From Barnesiella sp. An22 (GTDB lineage Bacteria; Bacteroidota; Bacteroidia; Bacteroidales; Barnesiellaceae), in contig NZ_NFJR01000001.1 in the NCBI RefSeq assembly GCF_002159975.1, positions 578,030 to 642,029 on the forward strand: 64,000 nucleotides of DNA, read 5' to 3'. The notes under the pieces were generated by a model. The model was not told the origin of the DNA. It saw nothing but the letters and a program-made list of their open reading frames with translations, and made no database searches. The position numbers and the translations under genes are program-made. This document shows positions 53,502 through 63,412 of this stretch, piece after piece. Each line of letters begins with the position of its first letter. Positions within the stretch are counted from its first letter, which is position 1.

Positions 53502-56462
53502 ATGAGACATCGAACCAAAAAAATACTCAAGATTACCGGCATCACGCTGGTGTCGATTGTGGTACTGGTGACAGCCGTCATCGCCGTGGCCATCAATTTC
53601 GTATTCACGCCCGAAAAGCTGACTCCCGTCGTGCTGAAGGTCGCCAACCAGAACCTGAACGCCAAACTCGACATGAAGAGCGTGGAGCTGACCTTCTTCT
53701 CGACCTTCCCGCGATTCGGGGTGAAACTCACCGACGGTTCGCTGGTGTCGAAATCGATACGCGACTCGTTGTGGCAACGCACCGACTCGCTGCTCACCTT
53801 CAAACGGGCGATAGTCGTGGTCGATGTGGCCGACTATCTGCGGGCCAAGAAAATCAGCCTCAACCGGCTGCGCCTCGACAGCATCAACCTCTATGCCTAC
53901 AAAGGGAAGGATGGCGTGGCCAACTGGGATATTGTGGCCTCCGACACGGTGGCCGAGACCGATACCACCTCGACCGGCCCGATTGCCAGCGAGATAGACA
54001 TACGGCGTATCGTCGTGCGCCACGCCACCGTCACCTACGACGACCGCGAGACCCGGGTCTTTGCCAACCTGTGGGATGCCAACCTCAAACTGAGCGCCCA
54101 CCTGAAGCGGGGCCACTCGATGCTGGCGCTCGACTTCGACAACAAGAACATCTTCTTCTGGCAGGATGGTGAACTGCTGGCTCACCGCATAGCCTCGCGG
54201 CTGAAGACCGAAATCGAGTTCAACCGGGCCCAGCGCACCATCGCCTTGCACGACGCCCTGCTCGATGTCAACGGCGTGGAACTCGACCTGAAGGGGTCGG
54301 TACGCCGCGACACCGTGGCCAAAGCGCTGGACGTAGACCTGCAGTATGGCCTGCATGCCCCCTCGCTGGAGCGGGTCTTGCACATGATTCCCGAGAGCGT
54401 GGTCAAGAAGGAGGAGGTCTCGGCACAAGGCGACGTGACCCTCAACGGTATCGTGAAGGGACTGTACGGCAAAGACCGAATGCCCATGATTACCCTCAAG
54501 GTATTGATAGACAAAGCCTCGGCCAAATATGCCCGCTTGCCCTACGGTATCGACGAGTTTAAGGCCGACTTCTTCGGACAGGTCGATCTCTCGAAGCAGA
54601 AACCCTCCTACCTCGACCTGAAGATATTCCACTTCAAAGGGGCCCACACCGACATCCTGGCCGATGCCAAAGTGACCGACCTGCTGGGCGACCCCGACAT
54701 CACGCTCAATACCCAGTCGACCATCGACCTGACGGCCCTGGCTCAGACCTTCCCCCTGCAAGAGGGGGTATCGATCGAGGGGAACGTCGATGCCGACCTG
54801 CGCCTGCGCTGCCGCCTGTCGTCGATCAAGAAGAAAGACCTGGGGCGCATCAAGGCATTGGGCAAACTGAACATGACCCGCCTGGCCCTTCGCGACAAGA
54901 ACAAAGATTTCGAATTCACGAGCGACGCCTCGCTCCGCTTCTTCGGCAACGACGTACTGGGAGCACAGGCCCAAATCAAGAACATCGTGCTGCACTCGCC
55001 GCAACTCAACTCGACCGTCGAACAGCTGTCGGCCTCCATCAAAACGACCAACCCGCAAGATACCACCCGCATCGCCACGGTACGATGCCAGGTAAATGCC
55101 AACAAACTAAAGGCTTCGATGAGTGACTCGCTGCTCCTCTTCTGCGGCAAAACGAATGCGACCGTTCATCTGCAACCGGCCGAGAACAAACCTACCCAAC
55201 CCCAGGTACAGCTCACACTCGAGGCCGACACCCTGTTCTGCCGCCTGGGCGACAACCGGCTGGGCATGGATAAAGCCGGCATCCGTCTGAAAGCCAAACA
55301 GGTAAAAGACTCGATATGGATACCGCAGGGCACGGTGGGATTCAACCGTCTGTTTGTGCGCACCCCCATGTCGTCGCTTCCCATACGGGTACAGAAGACG
55401 GCCGTATCGGTGGGCAACCGCACCATCACCCTGCACAACGCCACCATGCGCATAGGACGGTCGGACCTCACGGCATCGGGCTCTATCCACAACCTCTATG
55501 CCGCCATGCGCCGCAACAAGATGCTGAAGGCCAACTTGAGCCTCACCTCGAGAAATCTGAACTGCAACCAGCTGATCCGGGCTATCTCGTTCCCGCAGGA
55601 CACGGTACAGATCGAGACCGAAACCGACACCACCTCGACCCCGCTCAAGCTCTTTGTCATCCCCAAAAACATCGACTTTGAGCTGCAGACCAACCTGAAG
55701 CGGGTGCGCTACGGCAAAATGCTCTTTACCAACGTACACGGAGCCGTCGATGTGCGCAACCAGGCCATCCACCTCAAGGAGCTCGGCATGGAGGGATTGG
55801 GTGCCACCATGAACACCACCCTCATCTACCAGGCCCGCGAGCCCCAGTCGGGCTATGCCGGTTTCGACTTCAAGCTGCACAACATCAACATCGGCAAGTT
55901 GGTCGACTTCATTCCCTCGCTCGACACCATCGTGCCCATGCTGCGGTCGTTCCAGGGTACCGTCGAGTTCAACGTGTCGGCCGAGTCGGCTCTCGACTCC
56001 TGCCTCAACCTCAAGATACCCACCCTGCGGTCGGCCATCCATGTCGAGGGCGACAGCCTCGTGCTGCTCGACGGCGAGACCTTTGCCGAAATTTCGAAGA
56101 AGTTCCTCTTCAAGAACAAGGAACGCAACCTCATCGACAGCATCTCGGTCAACATCAGCGTGGCCGACGGCAACGTGACCGTCTACCCCTTCGTCATCGA
56201 GATGGACCGCTACCGGGCTGCCGTGGGCGGCACGCAAGACCTGGACATGAACTTCAACTACCACATATCCATACTCAAGTCGCCCATCCCCTTCAAACTG
56301 GGATTGAATATCTCGGGCAACCTCGACAAGATGAAGTTCGGCATGGGCAAAGCCAAGTACAAGGATGCCGTTACCCCCGTCGAGATACACAAGGTCGACA
56401 GTACCATCGTAAAGATGGGCGAGCAGATTGTGCGCGATTTCAGGCGGGTGATGCGAAGGTAG
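53502..56462 (+). CDS. AsmA-family protein
   Basis: A 986-aa envelope protein of the AsmA/TamB-like family, which bridge the envelope and move lipids or affect outer-membrane assembly. A single N-terminal membrane anchor (about 10-32) is followed by the AsmA domain (EKLTPVVLKVANQNLNAKLDMKSVELTFFSTFPRFGV) and long beta-rich repeats typical of the family. The C-terminus ends KMGEQIVRDFRRVMRR. It is a housekeeping-type GC-rich gene with its own promoter. The lipid-transport role is inferred from the family. Confidence 0.88.
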   Translation: MRHRTKKILKITGITLVSIVVLVTAVIAVAINFVFTPEKLTPVVLKVANQNLNAKLDMKSVELTFFSTFPRFGVKLTDGSLVSKSIRDSLWQRTDSLLTFKRAIVVVDVADYLRAKKISLNRLRLDSINLYAYKGKDGVANWDIVASDTVAETDTTSTGPIASEIDIRRIVVRHATVTYDDRETRVFANLWDANLKLSAHLKRGHSMLALDFDNKNIFFWQDGELLAHRIASRLKTEIEFNRAQRTIALHDALLDVNGVELDLKGSVRRDTVAKALDVDLQYGLHAPSLERVLHMIPESVVKKEEVSAQGDVTLNGIVKGLYGKDRMPMITLKVLIDKASAKYARLPYGIDEFKADFFGQVDLSKQKPSYLDLKIFHFKGAHTDILADAKVTDLLGDPDITLNTQSTIDLTALAQTFPLQEGVSIEGNVDADLRLRCRLSSIKKKDLGRIKALGKLNMTRLALRDKNKDFEFTSDASLRFFGNDVLGAQAQIKNIVLHSPQLNSTVEQLSASIKTTNPQDTTRIATVRCQVNANKLKASMSDSLLLFCGKTNATVHLQPAENKPTQPQVQLTLEADTLFCRLGDNRLGMDKAGIRLKAKQVKDSIWIPQGTVGFNRLFVRTPMSSLPIRVQKTAVSVGNRTITLHNATMRIGRSDLTASGSIHNLYAAMRRNKMLKANLSLTSRNLNCNQLIRAISFPQDTVQIETETDTTSTPLKLFVIPKNIDFELQTNLKRVRYGKMLFTNVHGAVDVRNQAIHLKELGMEGLGATMNTTLIYQAREPQSGYAGFDFKLHNINIGKLVDFIPSLDTIVPMLRSFQGTVEFNVSAESALDSCLNLKIPTLRSAIHVEGDSLVLLDGETFAEISKKFLFKNKERNLIDSISVNISVADGNVTVYPFVIEMDRYRAAVGGTQDLDMNFNYHISILKSPIPFKLGLNISGNLDKMKFGMGKAKYKDAVTPVEIHKVDSTIVKMGEQIVRDFRRVMRR

Positions 56463-56509
56463 CCGCAAAAGACCGGCACACCGCCCGCCCCCACCAATAC
56501 CCCTATACC

Positions 56510-56558
56510 ATTACCCCCGGCAGCCACAAGTCTACGACTTGCAACGGTCGGGGGTAAT
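56510..56558 (+). terminator. Hairpin after the AsmA-like gene
   Basis: ATTACCCCCG and CGGGGGTAAT form a 10-bp stem with an inner CAAGTC/GACTTG stem. No T-run follows, so it may act as a weak terminator or stability element. Confidence 0.5.
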
Positions 56559-56584
56559 CGCTGTCGGACTCTACCCGACAGGAT

Positions 56585-56620
56585 ACAAAAATCCCTGCGA
56601 CCCGGCCGGGTGCGCAGGGA
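56585..56620 (-). terminator. Terminator of the DUF486 gene
   Basis: TCCCTGCG and CGCAGGGA with inner CCCGG/CCGGG stem, followed on the minus strand by ATTTTTG. It lies 7 bases after the stop of the next gene. Confidence 0.8.
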
Positions 56621-56626
56621 GCAAAA

Positions 56627-56995
56627 TCATTTCATAAATACGAAGTAGACGGCCAGAACCAGACAACCGAAAGCGGCTATGTGATTCCAGTGCAGCGACT
56701 CGCCCTTGAAAAAGACCACCGAGAAGATGGTGAAGATAATGAGCGTAATCACCTCTTGTATCACCTTCAACTGCATGAGGCTGAAGGAGCCGCCGTTCTC
56801 ACGGAATCCCAACCGGTTGGCCGGAACCTGGCAGCAATACTCCAGCAGGGCAATACCCCAACTGAGCAGAATGACCCCGTAGAGCGGCCAGTTGCTGATA
56901 ACCTTCATCTCTTGCAACTTCAGGTGGCCATACCAGGCCAGCGTCATAAAAATGTTGGATATGATAAGTAACCCTATCGAATATAAACCCTGCAT
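56627..56995 (-). CDS. DMT-superfamily protein DUF486
   Basis: A 122-aa inner-membrane protein of the DUF486 branch of small drug/metabolite transporters. Four hydrophobic helices are seen (about 3-20, 33-52, 73-95, 102-121). The start at 56995 (MQGLYSIG) fits the family; an upstream ATG at 57028 overlaps the promoter. The -7 box TATCTTTG is at 57033-57026 on the minus strand with CAAA (TTTG) at 57052-57055. Substrate unknown. Confidence 0.82.
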   Translation of the reverse strand: MQGLYSIGLLIISNIFMTLAWYGHLKLQEMKVISNWPLYGVILLSWGIALLEYCCQVPANRLGFRENGGSFSLMQLKVIQEVITLIIFTIFSVVFFKGESLHWNHIAAFGCLVLAVYFVFMK

Positions 56996-57025
56996 ATCTT
57001 TTTCTCCTTTTTCAAAAATCGGGTG

Positions 57026-57055
57026 CAAAGATACGCATTAAAAATGAGAAACAAA
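57026..57055 (-). promoter_or_regulatory. Promoter of the DUF486 gene
   Basis: On the minus strand TTTG (57055-57052), 18 bases, then TATCTTTG (57033-57026). It lies about 31 bases before the ATG. Confidence 0.7.
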
Positions 57056-57297
57056 GCGAATCGAGACAAGAAGCTCATCGCGCAGAGCATTCACACGGCA
57101 CACCCTGCTCTATCCCTCATCGTGACCCCGGCGCTATGCCCGACCATCCGGCCAGAACGCCGGTCGAGAATCGCCCCACCCGGTCTCAACGGGACAAATT
57201 CAGAGGCGATACAATCCACTGCTTATTTGATAAAAAAAGTTAATCTCCCGGTCGAATGGCAAAAATGCGCCATCTTTGTAAACCAGACAGCACGACT

Positions 57298-57786
57298 ATG
57301 GCAGAGAAGACTATCGTTACCCAACCCTGCAAGGTATCGCCCATGCACTACTTCGGGCGACTGCTGCGCACCTGGCTCTACCGCAACTGGGCCTGGCTGG
57401 CGCTGATTGTGGTGTTGCTCGTGATGCTGTCGGTTCACAACCCGCTCTTTATCTACGTGGGGCTCATGGTGGTATTTCTTGTTTTCCCCTTGATTCTCTA
57501 CTACTTGTGGTTTGTCTATGCCTTGCACCCCGATTGCCGGGCCTCGATTCTGACAAAGCAGGTGGAGCTGGACGAGCGGGGCATCACCTGCCGGTTCGAG
57601 GATGACCGCACCGAGACCATCGCCTGGAGTCGGGTGACCGACGTACAGCACTCGTCGAGCGACCTGATTTTCTACCTGTCGAAATATGTATTCTTCATTC
57701 TGCCCTGCGATTCGTTCGAGTCGCCCGACGATTTGGAATATTTTCTGAAAAAAATTCTCGAGCCGGCCTTCAGGAACCGAAAATAA
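57298..57786 (+). CDS. YcxB-like membrane protein
   Basis: A 162-aa protein of the YcxB-like type with two adjacent transmembrane helices (about 28-46 and 52-72) and a cytoplasmic C-terminal domain with the YcxB pattern (VELDERGITCRFEDDRTETIAWSRVTDVQ...YLSKYVFFILP). The ATG at 57298 is preferred over one at 57256, which would run through the weak -7-like CATCTTTG. Function unknown. Confidence 0.72.
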   Translation: MAEKTIVTQPCKVSPMHYFGRLLRTWLYRNWAWLALIVVLLVMLSVHNPLFIYVGLMVVFLVFPLILYYLWFVYALHPDCRASILTKQVELDERGITCRFEDDRTETIAWSRVTDVQHSSSDLIFYLSKYVFFILPCDSFESPDDLEYFLKKILEPAFRNRK

Positions 57787-57789
57787 TTG

Positions 57790-57880
57790 TATATTTGTAG
57801 AATATAAGATACGGCTCAGCAGAGTCCAATTGTGAAACCTTGCGTTTCCCTTGTTCTGCTTTCGCCTTTCACTATATTTG
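57790..57880 (+). promoter_or_regulatory. Tandem -7 boxes before the TPR/propeller gene
   Basis: TATATTTG at 57790-57797 and 57873-57880, 83 bases apart, with TTG at 57851-57853 before the second. The stretch GAAAC-CTTGC-GTTTC between them is an inverted repeat. The module is clearly related to 53298-53389. Confidence 0.7.
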
Positions 57881-57983
57881 TAGAATATAGGATGCAGCTC
57901 AACCAGGGCTAAACCGAAAGGGGAAGAAGCAACAACGAGTCTGCTGCCCGAGCCGGCTATCCAGAAGTACAATTTTTTTGCAC

Positions 57984-59435
57984 ATGAAGCTATTCAAATC
58001 TATCTTTCCATATTCGCTGGCGGCAATTTTCGCCCTTGTCACCATGGCTCCGGCCGAGGCCCTGACCCTCGACCAGGCCCGCGAACTGTACAAGGCCGGG
58101 AAGTATGCCGAAGCGGCCCCCGTATTCAAAGCCCAACTGAAACGCCGCCCCAACGACGGGTCGCTGAATCACTGGTACGGGGTGTGTCTCTTCCACGAAA
58201 AGAAATATGCCGAAGCCGAAAAGTACCTGAAGGTGGGCGTCAAACGCAAAGTGCTGGAGTCTCCCCACTTCCTGGGCGACGTATATATGGCCCAATATCG
58301 TTTCGACGATGCCGCAGCCAGCTATCAAGACTATATCGATGCACTGGAGAAGAACAAGAAGCAGGTACCCGACTCGGTGACCGAAGCGATTGCCCGGGCC
58401 CGCAAGGCCAAGCTGATGCTCAACCATGTAGAGCAGGTGCAGGTTATCGATAGCCTCATCGTCGATGCCGACTCGTTTTTCGAGCATTTCAAGATGACCC
58501 CCGAATCGGGGCGAATAGGTACAGCCGAGACACTGGACGTCGCTATCCCCGACAGCACCATCGGCTACATGCCGCAACGGGGCGACAAGGTATTCTTCGG
58601 GATGCCGGTCGAGGGCAAAGGGTATGAACTGTGCGCGATGAACAAACTCACCGACGGCCGCTGGAGCCGCATCACACCGCTGCCCGAGGGGGTCAACACA
58701 ACCCGCAACGAGGCCTACCCCTTCTTCCTGAACGACGGGGTGACCCTCTACTACGCCTCGAACGGCGAGGGCTCGATAGGCGGATACGACATCTTCATCA
58801 CCCGGCTGAACCTCGAAAACAACACCTACCTGAAACCCGAAAACGTGGGCATGCCCTTCAACTCGATCTACAACGACTACATGATGGCCGTAGACGAGAT
58901 GCTCAACATCGGCTGGTTTGTCTCGGACCGGGAGCAGATACCGGGCAAGGTGACCATCTATCTGTTTATCCCCAACTCGAGCAAACAGACCTACGACCTC
59001 GACGAAATCAAGACCGACATCAAATCGCTGGCCCTCATCCGCTCCATCCGCGACTCGTGGCCCGAAGGTGCCGACTATACCGACCTGTTGCAGCAGTTGA
59101 ACGACATTCAGGAGGCGCAAGTGGTGAAGCGTCCCGACTTCGTTTTTGCCATCTGCAACGGAGTACACTACACCTCGCTCGACCAGTTTACCAGTGCCGA
59201 GGCACGCAATCTCTATATCAAGGCCAACGAGGCACGCAAACACATTGCTCAACTGGAATCGAAAGTGGCCGAACTGCGGCCCCAATATACCCAATCGCAA
59301 GGGACTACCCGCCAACGGCTCTCGGCCGAAATCGGGTCGCTCGAGTCGCAGTTGCTCTCGCTCTATCCCCAACCCGGGGAGTATGAAAACCAGGCTCGCA
59401 AAGCCGAGCTCGACGCCCTGCAAAAACGACGTTAA
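57984..59435 (+). CDS. Exported TPR and PD40-like beta-propeller protein
   Basis: A 483-aa envelope protein with a signal peptide (MKLFKSIFPYSLAAIFALVTM). TPR units cover about 30-150 (ARELYKAGKYAEAAPVFKAQL), then a WD40-like/PD40 propeller (AYPFFLNDGVTLYYASNGEGSIGGYDIF). The last 80 residues are a coiled coil. Such TPR-PD40 proteins are common in the Bacteroidetes envelope, for example with OmpA-like domains or type IX machinery, but no OmpA domain is present. It precedes the nfeD-floA genes by 28 bases and may be co-transcribed with them. Confidence 0.75.
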   Translation: MKLFKSIFPYSLAAIFALVTMAPAEALTLDQARELYKAGKYAEAAPVFKAQLKRRPNDGSLNHWYGVCLFHEKKYAEAEKYLKVGVKRKVLESPHFLGDVYMAQYRFDDAAASYQDYIDALEKNKKQVPDSVTEAIARARKAKLMLNHVEQVQVIDSLIVDADSFFEHFKMTPESGRIGTAETLDVAIPDSTIGYMPQRGDKVFFGMPVEGKGYELCAMNKLTDGRWSRITPLPEGVNTTRNEAYPFFLNDGVTLYYASNGEGSIGGYDIFITRLNLENNTYLKPENVGMPFNSIYNDYMMAVDEMLNIGWFVSDREQIPGKVTIYLFIPNSSKQTYDLDEIKTDIKSLALIRSIRDSWPEGADYTDLLQQLNDIQEAQVVKRPDFVFAICNGVHYTSLDQFTSAEARNLYIKANEARKHIAQLESKVAELRPQYTQSQGTTRQRLSAEIGSLESQLLSLYPQPGEYENQARKAELDALQKRR

Positions 59436-59463
59436 CCTCGAAATCGACTAAATACTTACAGCT

Positions 59464-59934
59464 ATGTTCGACATTCTGGCCATCGCCCTGCTGATAGCAA
59501 TAGCCCTCACACTGGCTGTGCTGGAGATTTTTTTCCTCCCCGGCATCACCATCGCCGGCATCTGCTCGCTCGTCTTCTACGGAGGGGGCATCTACTATGC
59601 CTACACGATATACGGGTCGAACGGCGCCGTCATCACCCTGCTCATCGCAGCCATAGCCACCATTGCGACCCTGATCGGATTCATGCGATCGCGCAGCTTC
59701 GACAAGGTGGCCCTGCACACCGAAATCGATTCGGTCGTCCCCTCGCAGGTATCGCCCGACATACAGGTGGGCGACAAGGGCGTAACCCTGAGCCGGTTGA
59801 ACCCCATGGGAAAAATCATGGTGGGCAAGCACACCCTCGAGGCCCAGGCCGAAAACGAACTGATCGACGAGGAGACCCCGGTACGCATTACCCGCATCGA
59901 GTCCAATGTAGTGATTGTAAGCAAAGCCGAGTAA
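59464..59934 (+). CDS. NfeD-like membrane protein
   Basis: A 156-aa NfeD-family protein: hydrophobic helices (about 5-28, 30-45, 50-66) and a C-terminal OB-fold domain (GDKGVTLSRLNPMGKIMVG...LIDEETPVRITRI). NfeD proteins act with flotillins in membrane microdomains. It lies 50 bases before floA, the usual pairing. Confidence 0.88.
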   Translation: MFDILAIALLIAIALTLAVLEIFFLPGITIAGICSLVFYGGGIYYAYTIYGSNGAVITLLIAAIATIATLIGFMRSRSFDKVALHTEIDSVVPSQVSPDIQVGDKGVTLSRLNPMGKIMVGKHTLEAQAENELIDEETPVRITRIESNVVIVSKAE

Positions 59935-59984
59935 TCCCCCATATAAAAATAAGAGAAAAACAATACTAACAAACAATACAGATA

Positions 59985-60959
59985 ATGGTAGCAATCGGAC
60001 TATTACTGGCGTTCGGTATTATCGTAATACTCGCCATATTCTTCTATTTCGTGCCCTTCCTGCTATGGATTTCGGCACAAGTGTCGGGAGTGAGAATCTC
60101 ACTCATACAACTCTTTCTGATGCGTATCCGTAAGGTTCCGCCCCAAGTCATCGTGCGAGGCATGATCGAAGCCCACAAAGCCGGCCTCAAAAACATCACC
60201 CGTGACGAGCTCGAGGCTCACTACCTGGCCGGCGGTCACGTAGAACGCGTGGTTCACGCCCTCGTATCGGCCTCGAAAGCCAACATCGACCTGGGCTTCC
60301 AGATGGCAACGGCCATCGACCTGGCCGGCCGCGACGTGTTCGAGGCTGTGCAAATGTCGGTAAACCCCAAGGTAATCGACACCCCGCCGGTTACCGCCGT
60401 GGCCAAGGACGGTATACAGTTGATAGCCAAGGCCCGCGTAACGGTGCGTGCCAACATCCGGCAACTGGTGGGTGGTGCCGGCGAAGACACCGTGCTGGCC
60501 CGCGTAGGCGAGGGTATCGTCTCGTCCATCGGTTCGTCCGAGTCGCACAAGCAGGTGCTCGAGAACCCCGACTCCATCTCGAAACTGGTGTTGAAAAAGG
60601 GCCTCGACTCGGGTACGGCCTTTGAAATTCTCTCGATCGACATTGCCGACATCGACATAGGCAAAAACATCGGGGCTACCCTGCAAATGGACCAGGCCCA
60701 GGCCGACAAGAACATCGCCCAGGCCAAGGCCGAGGAACGCCGCGCCATGGCCATCGCCCTCGAACAGGAGATGAAAGCCAAGGCTCAAGAGGCCCGCGCC
60801 AAAGTAATCGAAGCCGAAGCCGAAGTGCCCAAGGCCATGGCCGAAGCCTTCCGCTCGGGAAACCTGGGCATTATGGACTACTACCGCATGAAAAATGTCG
60901 AAGCCGACACTGCCATGCGCGAAGCCATAGCCAAGCCAACGGCCAAGCCCGAGAAGTAA
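59985..60959 (+). CDS. floA: Flotillin-like protein FloA
   Basis: A 324-aa FloA (UPF0365) scaffold of membrane microdomains. An N-terminal membrane hairpin (about 5-30) is followed by the SPFH-type domain and the EA-rich helix ([36 protein letters not shown]). Length and N-terminal [17 protein letters not shown] match the family. It is paired with NfeD. Confidence 0.95.
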   Translation: MVAIGLLLAFGIIVILAIFFYFVPFLLWISAQVSGVRISLIQLFLMRIRKVPPQVIVRGMIEAHKAGLKNITRDELEAHYLAGGHVERVVHALVSASKANIDLGFQMATAIDLAGRDVFEAVQMSVNPKVIDTPPVTAVAKDGIQLIAKARVTVRANIRQLVGGAGEDTVLARVGEGIVSSIGSSESHKQVLENPDSISKLVLKKGLDSGTAFEILSIDIADIDIGKNIGATLQMDQAQADKNIAQAKAEERRAMAIALEQEMKAKAQEARAKVIEAEAEVPKAMAEAFRSGNLGIMDYYRMKNVEADTAMREAIAKPTAKPEK

Positions 60960-61019
60960 TTTCGGGCCCCAAAAGCCGATATTTCGTCGTCAAAAGAAGA
61001 TTATCGGTCACAAAAGCAA

Positions 61020-61047
61020 TTGGAAAGAAAAAATATTCGTATATTTG
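61020..61047 (+). promoter_or_regulatory. Promoter of the superoxide dismutase gene
   Basis: TATATTTG at 61040-61047 with TTG at 61020-61022, a somewhat short spacing. It is 48 bases before the start. Confidence 0.6.
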
Positions 61048-61094
61048 AAACCTTTTTGACAACAAAGTTGTTATATAGGAAAACAAAATAAACA

Positions 61095-61682
61095 ATGATT
61101 ATGATGTTTCAACTACCGCCACTGCCCTATGGTCCCAGCGATTTGGCCCCGGTTATCAGCCAGGAAACCATCGAATACCACTACGGCAAGCACGAACAAA
61201 CCTATATCGACAACGTGAATAAGATGATCGAAGGCACTCCCTATGCCGAGATGCCGCTCGAGCAAATTATTCGAGAAGCCGAAGGCGCCCTGTTCAACAA
61301 CGCCTCACAAGCGTGGAACCACATATTCTATTTCTTCTCCTTCTCGCCCAACGGTCGAAGAGCACCGCAAGGGAAGTTGGCCGAAGCCATAGAACAACAG
61401 TGGGGAAGCCTGGAAAATTTCCAGAAAGAGTTTGAACAGGCCGGCGTGACCCTTTTCGGGTCGGGCTGGGTATGGTTATCGAAAGACCCGCAAGGGAAAC
61501 TGGTAATCAGCAAAGAGAACAATGCAGGTTCCCCGCTGACCAAGGGGCACACACCGTTGCTGACATTCGACGTGTGGGAACATGCCTACTATATCGACTA
61601 CCGCAACAGACGAGCCGAACACCTGCACCGCTTGTGGGAAATCGTAGACTGGTCGGTTGTCGAGTCGAGATACAACGAATAA
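61095..61682 (+). CDS. sodB: Iron/manganese superoxide dismutase
   Basis: A 195-aa Fe/Mn-SOD that converts superoxide to hydrogen peroxide and oxygen in the cytosol. Metal ligands are visible: His in EYHYGKH, His in AWNHIFY, Asp and His in FDVWEHAYYIDY. An in-frame ATG at 61104 (MFQLPP) is closer to the usual start. Fe versus Mn preference cannot be told, although Bacteroides SODs are often cambialistic. Confidence 0.94.
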   Translation: MIMMFQLPPLPYGPSDLAPVISQETIEYHYGKHEQTYIDNVNKMIEGTPYAEMPLEQIIREAEGALFNNASQAWNHIFYFFSFSPNGRRAPQGKLAEAIEQQWGSLENFQKEFEQAGVTLFGSGWVWLSKDPQGKLVISKENNAGSPLTKGHTPLLTFDVWEHAYYIDYRNRRAEHLHRLWEIVDWSVVESRYNE

Positions 61683-61753
61683 TTCGCATAGTCGCGCGTG
61701 AGCGTAACTCTATCTAGCACTTTAAAATAAGCATAATGTGATGAATTCTAAAG

Positions 61754-61784
61754 AAGAGATGCTGCGTGAGCAGCGTCTCTTTTT
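61754..61784 (+). terminator. Terminator after sodB
   Basis: AAGAGA-T-GCTGC stem pairing with GCAGC-G-TCTCTT around GTGA, followed by TTTT. It lies 72 bases after the sodB stop. Confidence 0.85.
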
Positions 61785-61833
61785 GCTTTAAAAAGAATTA
61801 AATCGAAATACAAATAGATATATTTTTATCTAT

Positions 61834-61867
61834 TTTGCATACAGATAATAAATTTTCCCTATATTTG
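61834..61867 (+). promoter_or_regulatory. Promoter of the trpB-like gene
   Basis: TTTG at 61834-61837, a 22-base spacer, then TATATTTG at 61860-61867. It is 58 bases before the ATG at 61925. Confidence 0.7.
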
Positions 61868-61924
61868 CTATCATTCAGATGCAATAATTGCATCTTTATT
61901 TACATTTTTAATTACAAACATCAC

Positions 61925-63292
61925 ATGCCTATGGCCACTAAAAAATTTATTCTCTCTGAGAAAGAGATTCCGCAGGCTTGGTACAACATTGTCGCCGACA
62001 TGCCACACAAGCCCATGAGCCCGCTGAACCCGGCCACCAAACAACCGCTCGCCGTCGAAGACCTCTACCCCATCTTTGCCGAAGAGTTGTGTAAACAAGA
62101 GCTGAACGCCACCGATGCTTGGATAGAGATACCCGAGCCCGTGCGCGACATGTACAAGATATGGCGCCCCACCCCGCTGGTGCGAGCTCTGGGTCTCGAG
62201 AAGGCACTCGACACGCCGGCTCATATCTATTTCAAGAACGAGAGTGTAAGTCCCGTAGGCTCGCATAAACTCAACTCGGCCATTCCCCAGGCCTACTACT
62301 GCAAACAACAAGGTGTGACCAACATCACCACCGAAACCGGTGCCGGGCAATGGGGGGCCGCCCTCTCGCTCGCCGCCAAAGCCTTCGGTCTCGAGCTGGC
62401 CGTCTATATGGTCAAGGTGAGCTACCATCAGAAGCCCTACCGCCGCTCCATCATGCAGACCTTCGGTGCCCAGGTAATCGCATCGCCCAGCATGTCGACC
62501 AAAGCCGGACGCAAGATTCTCACCGAGCACCCCAACTACCAGGGAAGCCTGGGCACGGCCATATCCGAGGCGATAGAGCTTGCCCTGAGCACCCCCAACT
62601 GCAAATACACCCTGGGCAGTGTGCTCAACCACGTGTCGCTGCACCAGACCGTCATCGGCCTCGAAGCCGAAAAACAGATGGAGATGGCCGGCGAATATCC
62701 CGACGTCATCGTCGCCTGTTTTGGCGGAGGGTCCAACTTCTCGGGCATCGCCTACCCCTTCCTGCGCCACAAACTGCGCGAAGGCAAGGAGATCCGCCTC
62801 GTGGCTGCCGAACCCGCCTCGTGTCCCAAGTTGACCAAAGGCGTATTCCAATACGACTTCGGCGACGAGGCCGGCTACACCCCGCTGCTCCCCATGTACA
62901 CCCTGGGGCACAACTTCGCACCGGCCCATATCCACGCCGGCGGACTGCGCTACCACGGGGCCGGGACTATCGTCAGCCAGCTCAAGAAAGACGGATACCT
63001 CGAAGCCGTCGACATCGACCAGCTCGACACCTTCAAGGCGGCAACCCTCTTTGCCCAGAGCGAAGGCATCATTCCGGCCCCCGAGTCGGCCCATGCCATC
63101 GCCGCAACCATCAAGGAAGCGCTCCAGGCCAAAGCCGAGGGTAAAAAACGGTGCATCCTCTTCAACCTCTCGGGGCACGGACTCATCGACATGGCCGCCT
63201 ATGACCAATACCTGGCCGGCGACCTCAGGAACTACAGCCTCTCCGAAGATGAAATCAAGAAGAATATCAATGAGTTAGACAAGATTATTTAA
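61925..63292 (+). CDS. trpB: TrpB-like (TrpB2) tryptophan synthase beta chain
   Basis: A 455-aa PLP enzyme of the TrpB2 type, which joins indole and serine to make tryptophan. The catalytic Lys is in VGSHKLNSA, the phosphate-binding loop is GGGSN, and GAGQWG and CFGGGSNFSG match the family. It is longer than TrpB1 with the N-terminal TrpB2-specific segment (IPQAWYNIVADMP). No trpA is next to it, as is common for TrpB2. ATG at 61931 is an alternative. Confidence 0.92.
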   Translation: MPMATKKFILSEKEIPQAWYNIVADMPHKPMSPLNPATKQPLAVEDLYPIFAEELCKQELNATDAWIEIPEPVRDMYKIWRPTPLVRALGLEKALDTPAHIYFKNESVSPVGSHKLNSAIPQAYYCKQQGVTNITTETGAGQWGAALSLAAKAFGLELAVYMVKVSYHQKPYRRSIMQTFGAQVIASPSMSTKAGRKILTEHPNYQGSLGTAISEAIELALSTPNCKYTLGSVLNHVSLHQTVIGLEAEKQMEMAGEYPDVIVACFGGGSNFSGIAYPFLRHKLREGKEIRLVAAEPASCPKLTKGVFQYDFGDEAGYTPLLPMYTLGHNFAPAHIHAGGLRYHGAGTIVSQLKKDGYLEAVDIDQLDTFKAATLFAQSEGIIPAPESAHAIAATIKEALQAKAEGKKRCILFNLSGHGLIDMAAYDQYLAGDLRNYSLSEDEIKKNINELDKII

Positions 63293-63353
63293 CCATGCAA
63301 AAAAACTCCGGGAAAAATATTCGAAAAAATAATTGATTTTTTTCGTCCAAAAA

Positions 63354-63385
63354 TTTGGTCAGTTCAAAAATACCGCCTATATTTG
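63354..63385 (+). promoter_or_regulatory. Promoter of tRNA-Glu
   Basis: TTTG at 63354-63357, exactly 20 bases, then TATATTTG at 63378-63385, 27 bases before the tRNA. Confidence 0.85.
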
Positions 63386-63412
63386 CATCGCCTTTCCGAA
63401 AGAAAGCAAGCT

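Noticed and set aside
53355..55058. 567-codon minus frame
   Set aside because: It is a mirror of the AsmA-like gene, which has a promoter and conserved domain.
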